Source: CAVWDI01 sp963793095
Lineage (GTDB): Bacteria; Chloroflexota; Anaerolineae; Anaerolineales; UBA4823
Reading direction: 5' to 3'
Assembly: GCA_963793095.1 (NCBI GenBank)
Contig: CAWBYY010000011.1
Location: 558,001-622,000, forward strand
Length of the DNA: 64,000 bases
In this document: positions 28,973 through 38,660 of the stretch, in pieces
Layout of the letters: the number at the start of each line of letters is the position of its first letter
How positions within the stretch are numbered: position 1 is the first letter of the stretch
Translations under genes and position numbers: made by a program
Notes under the pieces: model-generated
The model's input: only the letters and a program-made list of their open reading frames with translations
Told to the model about the DNA's origin: nothing
Databases searched by the model: none

Positions 28973-30499
28973 GTCACTGCCTCCGCCATTTGCCCAAGCA
29001 TCATCTGACCAATCGTGAATACATCCGCTCCATCACCTTCTACCTCTCCCATCACCTCTCCACGAAACAGGACGATGATGCGGTCACTGAGCGACATGAC
29101 CTCCTGCAGCTCTGTTGAAATGAAAAGCACCGCCGCCCCACGGTTGCGTTCACTGAGCAGAGTGTCGTGCACGCTTTCTACTGCGCCCAAATCAAGCCCC
29201 CGGGTCGCCTGAGAGGCGATGTCAAGGACTGGTCCTGCGTTTAGCTCCCGCGCGACGACGACCTTCTGCTGGTTGCCTCCTGACAAATGCCTAACCTGGA
29301 CTTCGCCAGAAGGCGTCCGGATGTCGTAATCATTGATCAGACTCCTGGCATGCTCCCTGATGGTGTTATATTTCAGCACACCTCTCTTGGTGTAGGGTGG
29401 GCGTGGAAAATCCTTGAGGACAAGATTCTCTGAAACAGTCAGGTCCAGGACGAGGCCCGTTTTCTGTCTGTCTTCAGGGATGAATCCGACAAAGGAAGGA
29501 TCGTGTATCACGGAATCAACGATGTGATCCCGGATGCGGATCGTCCCGCCTGTCCGCTTTCGTAAGCCCACAATACACTCTGCCAACTCGCGCTGGCCAT
29601 TGCCATCGACTCCTGCTACTCCAACGATCTCGCCAGCGTGGATGGTTAGATTAAAATTTTTCAGTGCAGGCAGGTCGCGGTCGTCGTTGACATTGACATT
29701 CTCCATGACCAGGACGGGTTCCTTCTCACTAACGATTGGCCTGGGATTTTCGCTCCATCATGATCGGACGACCAACCATCATACGCGCCAGTTCACGCTG
29801 TGTTGCCTCCTTCGTTGGCACCGTGCCCACCACATGACCGTCCCGAATGACCGTAATTCGGTCTGTGATTTCTAACACTTCGCCCAATTTGTGACTGATG
29901 AAAATGACCGAGCGTCCCTCCTGGGATAACTTTCGAACAGCTCTGAAGAGCTGCTCCCCCTCGGCAGGTGTGAGCACAGAACTGGGTTCGTCAAGGACCA
30001 GCAACCTGGCATCCCTGTATAGTGCCTTAAGGATTTCCAGCCATTGCTGTTTCCCCACAGGGAGCTTCCAAACCTCAGTGGAGGGATCCACATATAGCTC
30101 ATACTCCTCACATAAATTCAATAAACGCTTGCGTGCAGGCGCAAGATCCAGGATCGGAGGGCGGTCTGAAGGAATGCCCAGGATCACATTCTCCAATGCG
30201 GTTAGAGCCTCTACCAGCTTGAAATGCTGGTGGACCATGCCAATTCCAAGTTGAATAGCTTTAGCGGGAGATTCGATCTTAACTTGCTCGCCGTCGATGA
30301 AGATCTTGCCACTGTCCGGGTGGTGAAGCCCATAAAGGATGTTCATCAAGGTTGTCTTGCCGGCGCCGTTCTCCCCAAGCAAACCCAGAACCTCTCCTTT
30401 ACGGCAATCGAGATTAATCCGATTGTTTGCCAGGACTCCAGGGAAACGTTTTGTGATCTCCTCCATGCGCAATTTGACTTCATTATCCGTTTGTGCCAT
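28969..30499 (-). pseudogene. BMP-type importer ATPase with two ABC domains, one frameshift
   Basis: Reconstructed length is about 510 residues with two fused nucleotide-binding domains, as in YufO/RbsA-type ATPases. Domain 1 has Walker A GENGAGKTT, the family-typical GMVHQHFKLV, and Walker B LLVLDEPSS. Domain 2 has a degenerate Walker A (GVDGNGQRE), signature HLSGGNQQK and an atypical Walker B region (LDIASQATRGLD). The frame changes near 29735, between the domains, by one base. The start at 30499 is favoured by AAGGA upstream. The distinctive VHQHFKL element separates this family from sugar importers such as the one in island 2. Confidence 0.86.
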
Positions 30500-30520
30500 A
30501 AACACATCCTTTGCCCACAT

Positions 30521-30877
30521 CAGGTTCCTAAGTGAAGGCGAGCCTGACTTGGTCTAACACCAGTTTCCAGGGACTACACTTCGCTCGCAGGAAAGACAAG
30601 GGGTTAAATATCCAGTTGCAACGGTTTCTGTGGTGGATATGGACGCGCCCTAAACAAGCATCGCTAAAAAGAAATGGGTTCCATAACCACGTCATAGATG
30701 GCATGTCGGCATCACAGGCAAAGCCGAGGGCAGGAAAACACCCGGGGCACGCAGTATGTATCACGTGCCTGAAGCCTCATTGGATGCTCGATATGCCTTC
30801 AGGTCATGTGGGTTTGGGTTATAGGTGGCGCTCCCAGCGCCACCTATAACCCCGCTGTAAATTAACCGACCAACAAA
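30521..30877. other. Spacer between receptor and ATPase genes
   Basis: A 357-bp gap inside the importer gene set. Apart from the 16-bp hairpin near its right end (30817-30851) no gene or regulatory motif is recognised. The open frames here lack any family resemblance. Confidence 0.5.
30817..30851 (-). promoter_or_regulatory. Perfect 16-bp hairpin after the receptor gene
   Basis: Arms 30817-30832 and 30836-30851 are perfectly complementary with a 3-nt loop. It starts 27 nt after the receptor stop codon and has no T run on the minus strand. That fits an mRNA-stabilising or attenuating structure which lets the receptor be made in excess of the ATPase and permeases, a common arrangement in ABC importers. 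Confidence 0.7.
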
Positions 30878-31861
30878 CTACGGGTCGATACCAAGTTCAC
30901 CCGACTTAAGGCCAGCAATGGCATTTTCCACAGCTGCCTTGCCCTCAGCGGAGAGCAGGTCATTCATTACAAAATCAGTTCCGCCTTCTGCCATACCCAG
31001 GACATGGACTTTTCCGTCCCTAAGGTTCCCGCAAGCCTCCTGATAGCCCAGTTCCTCGAAGTTCACCAGAACGCTGCCAACGACCACCTCAGGTGCGACA
31101 GGGGCCATGTCAATAACGCTCCCAACAACCAGGACGCCTTCTGAGTCTTGCGCGGCAGTCAGGACGCCAACGTACGCTGCATCAAGCCAAGGCATGACCA
31201 CATCGTTCCCGTCGGCTATTAGAGCCAGGGTTGCTTCACGTGCCTTGTTGACATCGGACCATGATCCGGTGGCAACCGAGCTGACTTCAACGTCCTTTCC
31301 GCAAGTCTGGGCACCTTTCTCAAAACCCTCCAGCATTTGTTTTTGGGGATCGTACCACTCACCTGTAACCACGGCGATCTTGTTATTTTTGGTCATATTG
31401 CATGCCATCACCCCAGCTATATACCCGGGATGACGGTAGCTAACTGTGGCTGCTGTCACATTGGGTATGCCGCCGGTGTCGGTTGCAATGCTAAAGACAA
31501 AGTCTTGTTCAGGATACTCTTGAGCCACCGTCATGATCGATTCACCGAATTGACCGCCCTGCCCAATAACGATGTCATTTCCCTCTTGGGCAAATTGGCG
31601 TACAACCTCAAGTTGCTCATCCTGGGCTACCTCTTCAGTGTAGGCAAATTCGATGCCACAATCCTCCGCAGCCCTAACCATTCCCTCATAGGTGAACTGA
31701 TTAAAGGCCTCATCGGTTTTTAATCCGGGCAAGACCATCGCAACCTTAAGCATCGCTTCCCCTTCTTCAGAAACGGCTGTAGGTGCGGGTGCTTGTTGGC
31801 AAGCGCTTAAAACGATTGCCGATATTAGTAATATCCCAAATACCATTAGTAGCTTTTTCAT
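30878..31861 (-). CDS. BMP-family substrate-binding lipoprotein
   Basis: A 327-residue receptor. The signal peptide ends with lipobox LSAC (Cys21), followed by the two-lobed BMP/PnrA fold. The KVAMVLPG start, a GQFGESIMTVAQEYP segment and the late VVGSVLVNFEELGY are typical of the family that binds nucleosides, purines and related compounds and delivers them to the YufO/P/Q-like proteins encoded downstream. GGAGA precedes its ATG. It is the first gene of the importer unit and is separated from the ATPase gene by a strong hairpin. The ligand could be a nucleobase, nucleoside or ureide; pathway context favours the last. Confidence 0.9.
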   Translation of the reverse strand: MKKLLMVFGILLISAIVLSACQQAPAPTAVSEEGEAMLKVAMVLPGLKTDEAFNQFTYEGMVRAAEDCGIEFAYTEEVAQDEQLEVVRQFAQEGNDIVIGQGGQFGESIMTVAQEYPEQDFVFSIATDTGGIPNVTAATVSYRHPGYIAGVMACNMTKNNKIAVVTGEWYDPQKQMLEGFEKGAQTCGKDVEVSSVATGSWSDVNKAREATLALIADGNDVVMPWLDAAYVGVLTAAQDSEGVLVVGSVIDMAPVAPEVVVGSVLVNFEELGYQEACGNLRDGKVHVLGMAEGGTDFVMNDLLSAEGKAAVENAIAGLKSGELGIDP

Positions 31862-32002
31862 GTCTCTTTTCTCCGTGTAAGTTTGTATATGTAGGACTTT
31901 CCAGTATGATTTGTTTTTTTGTTTTCGTTTGTTGGACTAGTATGTTATGTGGGTTCCTCCTTTCTATCTCTTTGTTTATGTTTTCCATCTGCCAAAAAGT
32001 CT

Positions 32003-32385
32003 TTATGGTGCGGGCCATTCATTTGAGGCAATCACCTCCAGACCATTTTCTTTGAGCAGCCAGCTCAAAACGCCGCAGCCTTCACCGGCGACCAGGTTGC
32101 CTTCTTTATCGAAGACGCTCGTTTTAGTTACACCACAAGACGGGCTTCCTTGTACAGGATTGCCCTTGTCGCACCGGTCATCTTGGCAATGCGCAAGACC
32201 CCGTATGTGCCTTTCATAAACTCTTCTGTAAAATCATCCTCCTCCGTGCTGACCATGCGAATCCCTGGCGATCTGGTCAAGAGATCCTCTGCCGTCCCCC
32301 TGACAAAGCCCACTGGGGGGCGAGGTGTCGGAAGACCTCCAGGCTGCTCCGAACAAAGCGGAATCGCGAGTGAGTTCGCAACGAG
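32003..32385 (-). pseudogene. DUF523 family remnant
   Basis: Recognisable DUF523 sequence: an N-terminal GGLPTPRPP, then VRGTAEDLLTRSPGIRMVS, then after a single-base shift near 32140 the conserved SPSCGV and a C-terminal AGEGCGVLSWLLKENGL. About 50 N-terminal residues, including the usual CLLG motif, are missing, and an in-frame stop lies just upstream. It is therefore both truncated and frameshifted. The biochemical role of DUF523 is not established. It sits between the importer receptor and the YgeY gene. Confidence 0.75.
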
Positions 32386-32612
32386 TTAAACAACATCGTT
32401 ATGTTCAAACACCAAAGAGGGGTAGTTTACACACCTGACACCGGCCAGGCAGGCACTTACGATTATCGTTTCGCCGCTTTTTTTATCAGAAATCTTACAC
32501 CTCCATTCGGATTAATTATATTGTATAGTTCGAAATTCGCCACGGTATTCGCCTTACTGCAGCTAAGCCATTTGTGGCTTGCCCGTTCTTGGATTTCGGT
32601 GGATATTCTCTT

Positions 32613-33788
32613 TCAGGTAAAAGCTCCGTTTAACTCCATCGCAAGCATGTAGATCTGTGTTGCCCTCCACAGGTCTCCAATTTTCAGGTATTCATTGGGC
32701 CGATGAGCACACCCCACGTCTCCAGGCCCGAAAACCACGGTGGGCAAGCCTCGCAGACCGCGGCTTGCGAGGGCATTGCATCCATAAGGAATCGGCCAGT
32801 GGACCAGAGGAATCCCGCACTTCTCAATGGCGGTTTCCATCTGCCTGAGTATTCCACTATTCGCATCACCTTTCCATCCAGGTAGGAAGTCCTTACCCAC
32901 CAGGTGTTTGCCTGTATAGCAAGCGACATTGATGGTTTCAATCGAGAAGTGAATTTTTTTCTCCCACTCCGTGTCTTTTTGACAGTTAGAAAATCTATCT
33001 AATAGAGACTGCTCACTCTCGCCGGGCAGAATTCGGCATTCCCATAACCCCCAGCATTGATCTGGCACACTCCCATTCCCCGGGGAGGGGTTCGAACGAA
33101 TCTCAACCAGCTCGATGACCTCACTGCCCAATGCGGAGTCCGAGCGTTTAGGAATTCCTTTGATTCGCTCGATCGCATTGACTGCATAGTAGATGGCGTT
33201 TTCTCCCAGTTCGGGGCGGCTGCTGTGCGCTATGCGCCCTGTCGCGGTCATTCCAATTGTGCATCTACCTTTCTCTGTGAACCCCAGTCGAAGTTCTGTC
33301 GGCTCTCCAATAACCACTGCGTCGACGGGGAATGCATCCAGGATTTTTTCAAGTGCCCGACCAGGCATCAATTCTTCGGCGACGCTTGCCGAAACGATAA
33401 TGGTTCCTGCGGTGGCGGCGCGATCTATGTAAGCCGCAGCACAGATCATTGCCGCTAAAGAGCCTTTCATGTCCGCAGCACCTCTGCCCATCAACATGCC
33501 ATCTGCAATTACGCCTCCATAAGGATCACAGGTCCACTGGTCCGGCTCATGAATCGGTACAACATCCATATGTCCGTCAAACAAGAGCGTCTGCCCGGGA
33601 CGTGAACCTTCAACTACGCCAATGACACTGCCGTACGGGTCAACTTGGACCTGGTCGTAGCCTAATTCCATCATTTTCTGATTTACCAACGAGGCGACCT
33701 GACCTTCGTTTCCCGATGTACCCGGAATCCGGACCAATTGCTGGGCGAAGCTAAGTACTTCTTCTTGTTGTAAGCTGCTGAGCTTCAT
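32613..33788 (-). CDS. ygeY: M20-family metallohydrolase, YgeY-like
   Basis: A 391-residue zinc-dependent amidohydrolase of the ArgE/DapE type. Metal ligands are visible in GHMDVVP (His73, Asp75), Asp107 in GAADMKG, and the catalytic EE pair near residues 138-139. It lacks the signature of allantoate amidohydrolase, so AllC is less likely. The order ygeY - hydantoinase - carbamate kinase - carbamoyltransferase mirrors the enterobacterial ygeW-ygeX-ygeY-hyuA-yqeA block, which is linked to anaerobic purine/urate breakdown. By analogy it may remove an acyl or carbamoyl group from an intermediate. The PLP enzyme YgeX of that block is absent in this window. Confidence 0.85.
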   Translation of the reverse strand: MKLSSLQQEEVLSFAQQLVRIPGTSGNEGQVASLVNQKMMELGYDQVQVDPYGSVIGVVEGSRPGQTLLFDGHMDVVPIHEPDQWTCDPYGGVIADGMLMGRGAADMKGSLAAMICAAAYIDRAATAGTIIVSASVAEELMPGRALEKILDAFPVDAVVIGEPTELRLGFTEKGRCTIGMTATGRIAHSSRPELGENAIYYAVNAIERIKGIPKRSDSALGSEVIELVEIRSNPSPGNGSVPDQCWGLWECRILPGESEQSLLDRFSNCQKDTEWEKKIHFSIETINVACYTGKHLVGKDFLPGWKGDANSGILRQMETAIEKCGIPLVHWPIPYGCNALASRGLRGLPTVVFGPGDVGCAHRPNEYLKIGDLWRATQIYMLAMELNGAFT

Positions 33789-33818
33789 GTTCCGTATCCG
33801 GTTCCCTTTAGCTTTGAT

Positions 33819-35222
33819 TCAATTAACAAGTGAACCATCGAGCCTTCGAATAATTCTGCGCCCGTGTTTCGGTGAGCCAATTAATTCATAGTCCCGAAGA
33901 ACGACTTTTCCACGGCAAAGTACCGTTTTAGGTTTGCCAAACACATCTCTTCCCTCAAAGGGGCAAAAATCCGTGTTCATGTGAAGTGTTTCAGCCGACA
34001 TGGTCCATCTGATATCGGGGTCGAAAAGAACAATGTCTGCGTCTGATCCAGGGGCCAGACTGCCTTTCTGAGGAAACATACCAAACAACCGTGCCGGGTT
34101 AGTAGCGGTCAACGAAACAAGACGTGGTAGCGAGATGAGATCCTTCCTTACTCCTTCCGTGTACAGCATGGTTAATCTGGGCTCGATCCCTGGCATCCCG
34201 TTTGGAACTTTATCGAATCTTCCCTCGGACAACCGTGTTCGGTCTGCGCTGGGCAGCCCTGCATCATCGGACGAAATAACTTCGATGGGTCCCACTCGAG
34301 ATGCCCTCCATAAGGCGTCTATATCTTTTTGGGTTCGCAATGGCGGGCTGCAAATGAAGAGATGACCGTGCTCCGATTTTAGTAAATCTTCGGTAAGAAT
34401 GAGATAGTGGGTACAGGTTTCACAGTGAATCGGATCACCTTGAGATTGTGCTTTTTGAATTATCTGGACGCTCTCCAGGGTAGAAGCATGGACGATATAG
34501 ACTGGCGCTCGCTCCTCCTTCATGAGGTCCACAACTCTTTGAATGGCAACATTCTCTGCCGACCTTGGCCGGCTCCGAGCATGGTAAATCCAACTTGTAT
34601 TACCCTGGGCTAACTCGCGCTCCAACCGATATTCTAAGATAGCATCGTTCTCGCAATGGACCATGAGCATGCCACCGCTTTCCGCCGTCGCCCTTAACAC
34701 TTGCAGCATACTGTCGTCGTCCATCATCCGATCAGAATGGCGGTAGGTCGTGAAGCATTTGTAGGTTGGGACTCCAGCTTCAACCAGCTCAGGAATCTCC
34801 GAGAGCGTCTGCTCACTTGAGTCTAACAGGATTCCATGAATGCTCCAGTCGATATATGCCTGTCCGTCGGCCTTCTGCTCGTGCTCCTCCAAATTGCGCA
34901 GCAGCGAGCCGCCTTTAGGCTGTGTGGAGAAGCTGATGACGGTTGTAATCCCTCCGAAAGCAGCAGCTGCGGTTCCTGAATGGAAGTCATGGACCGTTTT
35001 GGAGCCCATGAAGGGGGCATCGAAGTGGACATGCGGATCTACCAATCCCGGCAAAACTAGCAGCCCGGTAGCATCCAAGACCTCATCGAATGACTCCGGG
35101 TCGAAGACACCATTAAGGCCGTGCGAAGCGATGCGCTCGCCCTCTATGACAATATCATATTGCGCAACACCACTGTCACTTACAACTGTTCCCCCGTGGA
35201 TGAGGAGCTTGTTCGTGGTCAT
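33819..35222 (-). CDS. hyuA: Hydantoinase/dihydropyrimidinase family amidohydrolase
   Basis: A 467-residue cyclic amidohydrolase that opens hydantoin, dihydropyrimidine or allantoin-type rings to the N-carbamoyl compound. The binuclear metal site is intact: His64 and His66 in DPHVHFD, carboxylated Lys155 in TYKCFTTY, His189 in VHCEN, His245 in HASTLE, and Asp319/320 in SSDDAG. AGGAGG precedes the ATG. The last metal Asp sits in SSDDAG, where many family members have STDH, so substrate preference may be unusual. The neighbouring racemase in the same island would feed both enantiomers to a stereospecific hydantoinase. Confidence 0.9.
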   Translation of the reverse strand: MTTNKLLIHGGTVVSDSGVAQYDIVIEGERIASHGLNGVFDPESFDEVLDATGLLVLPGLVDPHVHFDAPFMGSKTVHDFHSGTAAAAFGGITTVISFSTQPKGGSLLRNLEEHEQKADGQAYIDWSIHGILLDSSEQTLSEIPELVEAGVPTYKCFTTYRHSDRMMDDDSMLQVLRATAESGGMLMVHCENDAILEYRLERELAQGNTSWIYHARSRPRSAENVAIQRVVDLMKEERAPVYIVHASTLESVQIIQKAQSQGDPIHCETCTHYLILTEDLLKSEHGHLFICSPPLRTQKDIDALWRASRVGPIEVISSDDAGLPSADRTRLSEGRFDKVPNGMPGIEPRLTMLYTEGVRKDLISLPRLVSLTATNPARLFGMFPQKGSLAPGSDADIVLFDPDIRWTMSAETLHMNTDFCPFEGRDVFGKPKTVLCRGKVVLRDYELIGSPKHGRRIIRRLDGSLVN

Positions 35223-35383
35223 GCTTGGTGCACCTCCTGCCAGATTACCGGTCCTGGAGACGGAAGCCTGGTGGTTGTCTGGCTATCGCGCCCTTCCGGC
35301 TATAGTTGCCTGATGAGCCCTGATCGTTGATTACTGTCATCGATCAATCGATCGATGTCCTCCGTTTGCCCCTGAAGATCCGT

Positions 35384-35515
35384 CTAGTGCTCAGGGCTAT
35401 ACCATTGATCTATAATCACTACTTGCAGCTCAGTGTACTTGCCATTTTGTTCTTGCATTTCACGCAATCGACTCTGGTAGAGTTCCATTGAATCGGTCAG
35501 AACAGTGAGTTTCAC
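35384..35515 (-). CDS. Possible 43-residue small protein between yqeA and hyuA
   Basis: A GTG-started frame begins 26 nt after the carbamate kinase stop. It reads (V)KLTVLTDSMELYQSRL, then a Gln-rich stretch, then TELQVVIIDQWYSPEH and stop. A GTGAG ribosome-like sequence lies 8 nt upstream of the start. The spacing, direction and protein-like composition argue that it is translated, but I know no family for it. Alternatives are a gene remnant or chance. Confidence 0.35.
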   Translation of the reverse strand: MKLTVLTDSMELYQSRLREMQEQNGKYTELQVVIIDQWYSPEH

Positions 35516-35541
35516 CTGTGGAACTCACTTTCTCACCGTTT

Positions 35542-36498
35542 TCAGACGACAAACCTTGTGCCGGTTTCTCCAGCTAGGGCACGCTCGATATTCTCGGGAT
35601 TGGTCACGATGGCCTGCTTTCCTCCTGCTTCTAAATATTCTAGAATGGCCGCCACTTTCGGTCCCATGCTGCCCTTGGCAAAGTGGCCCTCCTCCATATA
35701 GCGTCGCGCATCCTTCAGGGTGACATGATCCAGCCACTGCTGGTCGGCGCGGTTGAAATTTAGAGCAACTTTCTCGACGGCCGTCGATATCAAGAACAGG
35801 TCGGCATGCAACTCCGAGGCCAGGAGCGACGACGCGAAATCTTTATCGATCACCGCCTCAACGCCATGCATGTTTCCATCCTTATCCTCGATCACCGGGA
35901 TACCGCCACCGCCGACCGCGACCACCACAAAGCCATTCGCGATCAGCGATTGGATTGCATTGGCCTGTACAATGTGGCTTGGGATCGGCGATGGGACTAC
36001 ACGGCGCCAGCCGCGCCCTGCGTCTTCTAACACCTGCCAGCCGTCCTTCTCGGCGTGATCAAGCGCGGTGGCTTTGTCCATGAACGAGCCGATCGGCTTA
36101 GATGGGTTCTGGAACGCCGGGTCATTGCTGTCCACAAGCACCTGGGTAACAACGGTTGCAGCCTCTTTGGTTATCCCACGCTTGCGAAACTCGTTGTACA
36201 GTGCCATGGTGAACATGTACCCGATAGCTCCTTGCGTATCGGCGCCACAGTAGTCCAGAGGGACCGGGTGCAGTTCATCCAGGGAAAGTTCCGAGCGGCG
36301 CAGGATAAATCCGACCTGTGGGCCATTGCCGTGCGTGATGACAACATCCCAACCTTTTTCGATCATGCCGGCAATGTGAGTCATTGACTCAGCGCCTGCT
36401 TCATATTGGTCGGGAATCGTCTTGTGGTCTTTGTCTTTGATTAGGGAGTTTCCGCCAACGGCGACAACTGCCACTCGTTTTTCAGAATCGATTGCCAT
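35542..36498 (-). CDS. yqeA: Carbamate kinase
   Basis: A 318-residue kinase that makes ATP from carbamoyl phosphate and ADP. The N-terminal VAVVAVGGNSLI phosphate loop, THGNGPQVG, and the late VVAVGGGGIPVI with the EAVIDKD motif are characteristic of carbamate kinases of the ArcC/YqeA/AllK type. AAAGGAG precedes the ATG. It starts 13 nt after the YgeW-like gene, so the two are co-expressed. In this setting it would conserve energy from ureido groups released by the carbamoyltransferases, which is the key indicator that the island is catabolic rather than biosynthetic. Confidence 0.93.
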   Translation of the reverse strand: MAIDSEKRVAVVAVGGNSLIKDKDHKTIPDQYEAGAESMTHIAGMIEKGWDVVITHGNGPQVGFILRRSELSLDELHPVPLDYCGADTQGAIGYMFTMALYNEFRKRGITKEAATVVTQVLVDSNDPAFQNPSKPIGSFMDKATALDHAEKDGWQVLEDAGRGWRRVVPSPIPSHIVQANAIQSLIANGFVVVAVGGGGIPVIEDKDGNMHGVEAVIDKDFASSLLASELHADLFLISTAVEKVALNFNRADQQWLDHVTLKDARRYMEEGHFAKGSMGPKVAAILEYLEAGGKQAIVTNPENIERALAGETGTRFVV

Positions 36499-36511
36499 AG
36501 ATCATACTCCT

Positions 36512-37492
36512 TTACCGCATGGTGAGCGCCATCACTGCTTTTTGGACGTGAAGGCGGTTTTCCGCTTCATCCATCACCACACTGTTCGGCCCGTCAATCA
36601 CCTCGTCGGTGATTTCGATATTGCGATCGGCCGGAAGGGGGTGCATGTAGATGCTATCTTCTTTCGCAAGCGACATCTTCTTCTGATCGGTGATCCAGCT
36701 TTCGTACTGATCCTGAATCCGCTTTCCCTCTTCAGCATTCTGGGTGGTCATAAGCGGGCCCCACGACTTCGCGTAAACGATATCAGCGTCCCGGAAACCT
36801 TCTTCCATACTGTCGACAACCTCGAAGCCAGTACCGAACTTCTTCGCCTGCTCGCGCGCCTGATCCATGATCTCAGGCATCAACTTGAATTCCGGCGGAT
36901 GCGCCAGGGTGACATTGAGGCCGAATCGCGGCATCTGTAGGATCAGTGATTGGGGCACCGATATCGGTTTGAGGTAGGAGGCGGCATATGCCCATGAGAC
37001 TACCATTTTCTTTCCACGCAGGTCCCGGCCTTTCTTCTCCCAAATGGTGAGCAGATCCGCCAGGCATTGGAATGGGTGGTAAATCTCATCTTGCATGTTG
37101 AGCACCGGTTCGCGTGACGCCTCAGCTACCAGGTTGAGATAGCGGTTGCCGATGCCGAAATCACAATGGCGGATCGCGATGCCGTCGAAGTAGCGGCCGA
37201 AGATCTCGCCCATTTCCTTTTCAGTGTCGCCGTGGGAGATCTGGGTGGTGCGTGATTCGATAAAGGCGGCGTGCCCACCGAGCTGGGCCATGCCGGCTTC
37301 AAACGAGCCGCGCGTGCGTGTGCTCGAGAAGAAGAACAGCATCGCCAGCACTTTGTCTCGCAGGTATGCATGCGGCTCACCAACAGCACGCTTTCGCTTC
37401 AGGTCAATCGCCACATCTAATACGGTCTCTACTTCTTCCTTCGAGAAGTCCAGATCGCCAATCAGGTCACGTCCACGTAAATCAGTTTGCAT
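36512..37492 (-). CDS. ygeW: YgeW-like carbamoyltransferase
   Basis: A 326-residue aspartate/ornithine-carbamoyltransferase-fold enzyme. The carbamoyl phosphate site is STRTRG (about residue 57). The second half has SWAYAASYLKPISVPQS, closely resembling the knot-region motif of E. coli YgeW (TWAYSPSYGKPLSVPQ), and a C-terminal MHPLPADR. It is shorter than YgeW (about 396). A carbamoyltransferase next to carbamate kinase usually runs in the catabolic direction, phosphorolysing a ureido compound to carbamoyl phosphate. The amino-group substrate of YgeW is not firmly known. GGAGG precedes the start. Confidence 0.85.
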   Translation of the reverse strand: MQTDLRGRDLIGDLDFSKEEVETVLDVAIDLKRKRAVGEPHAYLRDKVLAMLFFFSSTRTRGSFEAGMAQLGGHAAFIESRTTQISHGDTEKEMGEIFGRYFDGIAIRHCDFGIGNRYLNLVAEASREPVLNMQDEIYHPFQCLADLLTIWEKKGRDLRGKKMVVSWAYAASYLKPISVPQSLILQMPRFGLNVTLAHPPEFKLMPEIMDQAREQAKKFGTGFEVVDSMEEGFRDADIVYAKSWGPLMTTQNAEEGKRIQDQYESWITDQKKMSLAKEDSIYMHPLPADRNIEITDEVIDGPNSVVMDEAENRLHVQKAVMALTMR

Positions 37493-37585
37493 TGGTAATC
37501 CTCCAAGATTTTAGAAATAAGTCTAACCAGACATTCGCTTGAGCACCAAAGGTATGCAATTCCCTGGTGCCTGGCTGGCTTTGGG

Positions 37586-38540
37586 TTACTCCATCTTCCC
37601 GAGAACCAGCGCCAAGAGTGCCATGCGCATCACCACCCCGTTGAAAGCTTCCTGCCAGTAGCGTGACCAGCGGGTGATGTCCACATCGGGCGGGATTTCG
37701 TCCATACGCGGCAGTGAATGAAGCAGGATGGCATCAGACTTTGCTTTCGTTTCCAGCAGTTCACGCGTGATTTTGTAATTGGACGGGGTCATCCCGATAT
37801 CCCCGCCGCGCTTCATCACGCGACTTGGTGTAATCGGGCTGTACGACTGGTTCAACCAGAATCACGTCAGCATCTCCGATAGCCTGCTCGACATGATCGG
37901 CTTCCTTGTAGTCCAAACTGTAGTTCTTGAGATCTTCTTTAAATTCATCCGTGAGCGACATATCGGGTGGTGAGACAAATGTAATTGGGCAGTCGAACTG
38001 GCTGAGCCCGTATGCGAGCGAATGCATCGTCCGCATGCGCATGTCACCGACCGCAAGCCACTTAAGTCCGTCGATTTGGCCCTTCTCTTTGAGTACGGTG
38101 TAAAGATCGGTGAGGATTTGAGTCGGGTGTTCGCCCCAACCATCACCTCCGTTGATGATCGGTACCGAAGCCCACCTTGCCGCCTCGTGTGGGGCGCCCT
38201 GCTGGAAATGGCGCATTACGATCACATCGCCGTAAAACTCCAGCATCTTGACCGTGTCTTTGATCGATTCCTGATAGAAATCGCCGGCCCGGGTCATCTT
38301 TGCGTCGGCGAAACCGGTTACTTGCCCACCCAGACGGATCATGGCCGCTTCGTGCGCCAGCCGCGTGCGAGTCGATGGCTGGTAGAAAGCTGTCACAAGC
38401 GTCTTTTCCCGGAGCATATCACTGTTGCGGCGGTTGACCGCGATCGGTTCAAGCTCACGGGCTACATTAAAAACGCGGAAGAACTCCGCTCGTTCAAAAT
38501 CCTTGAGGGACAGAATGTCCCGTCCACTGAAGCTTTGCAT
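37586..38540 (-). pseudogene. Aspartate-carbamoyltransferase-like enzyme (PyrB family), one frameshift
   Basis: Reconstructed length is about 318 residues. The first frame, from the ATG at 38540 (AAAGGA upstream), has YQPSTRTRL (carbamoyl phosphate site), GGDGWGEHPTQ and the Asp-binding domain. The frame shifts near 37810, just before GGDIGMT, and the second frame ends with LHSLPRMDEI, the PyrB C-terminal signature. It is a second carbamoyltransferase paralogue next to a YgeW-like one. It could serve pyrimidine biosynthesis, but its neighbours point to ureide catabolism, for example acting on N-carbamoyl-aspartate. One base restores the frame. Confidence 0.82.
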
Positions 38541-38660
38541 TGTTTTTTTATCCTTTCTGTTTGTTATTATTCGAGGTTGGCGGATCGGCTGGTGAACTCC
38601 AAGAATAGTACCATACGCCTTTGCCAATCGCCACTCTCGTTGATTAAAAACCAGATCTAT

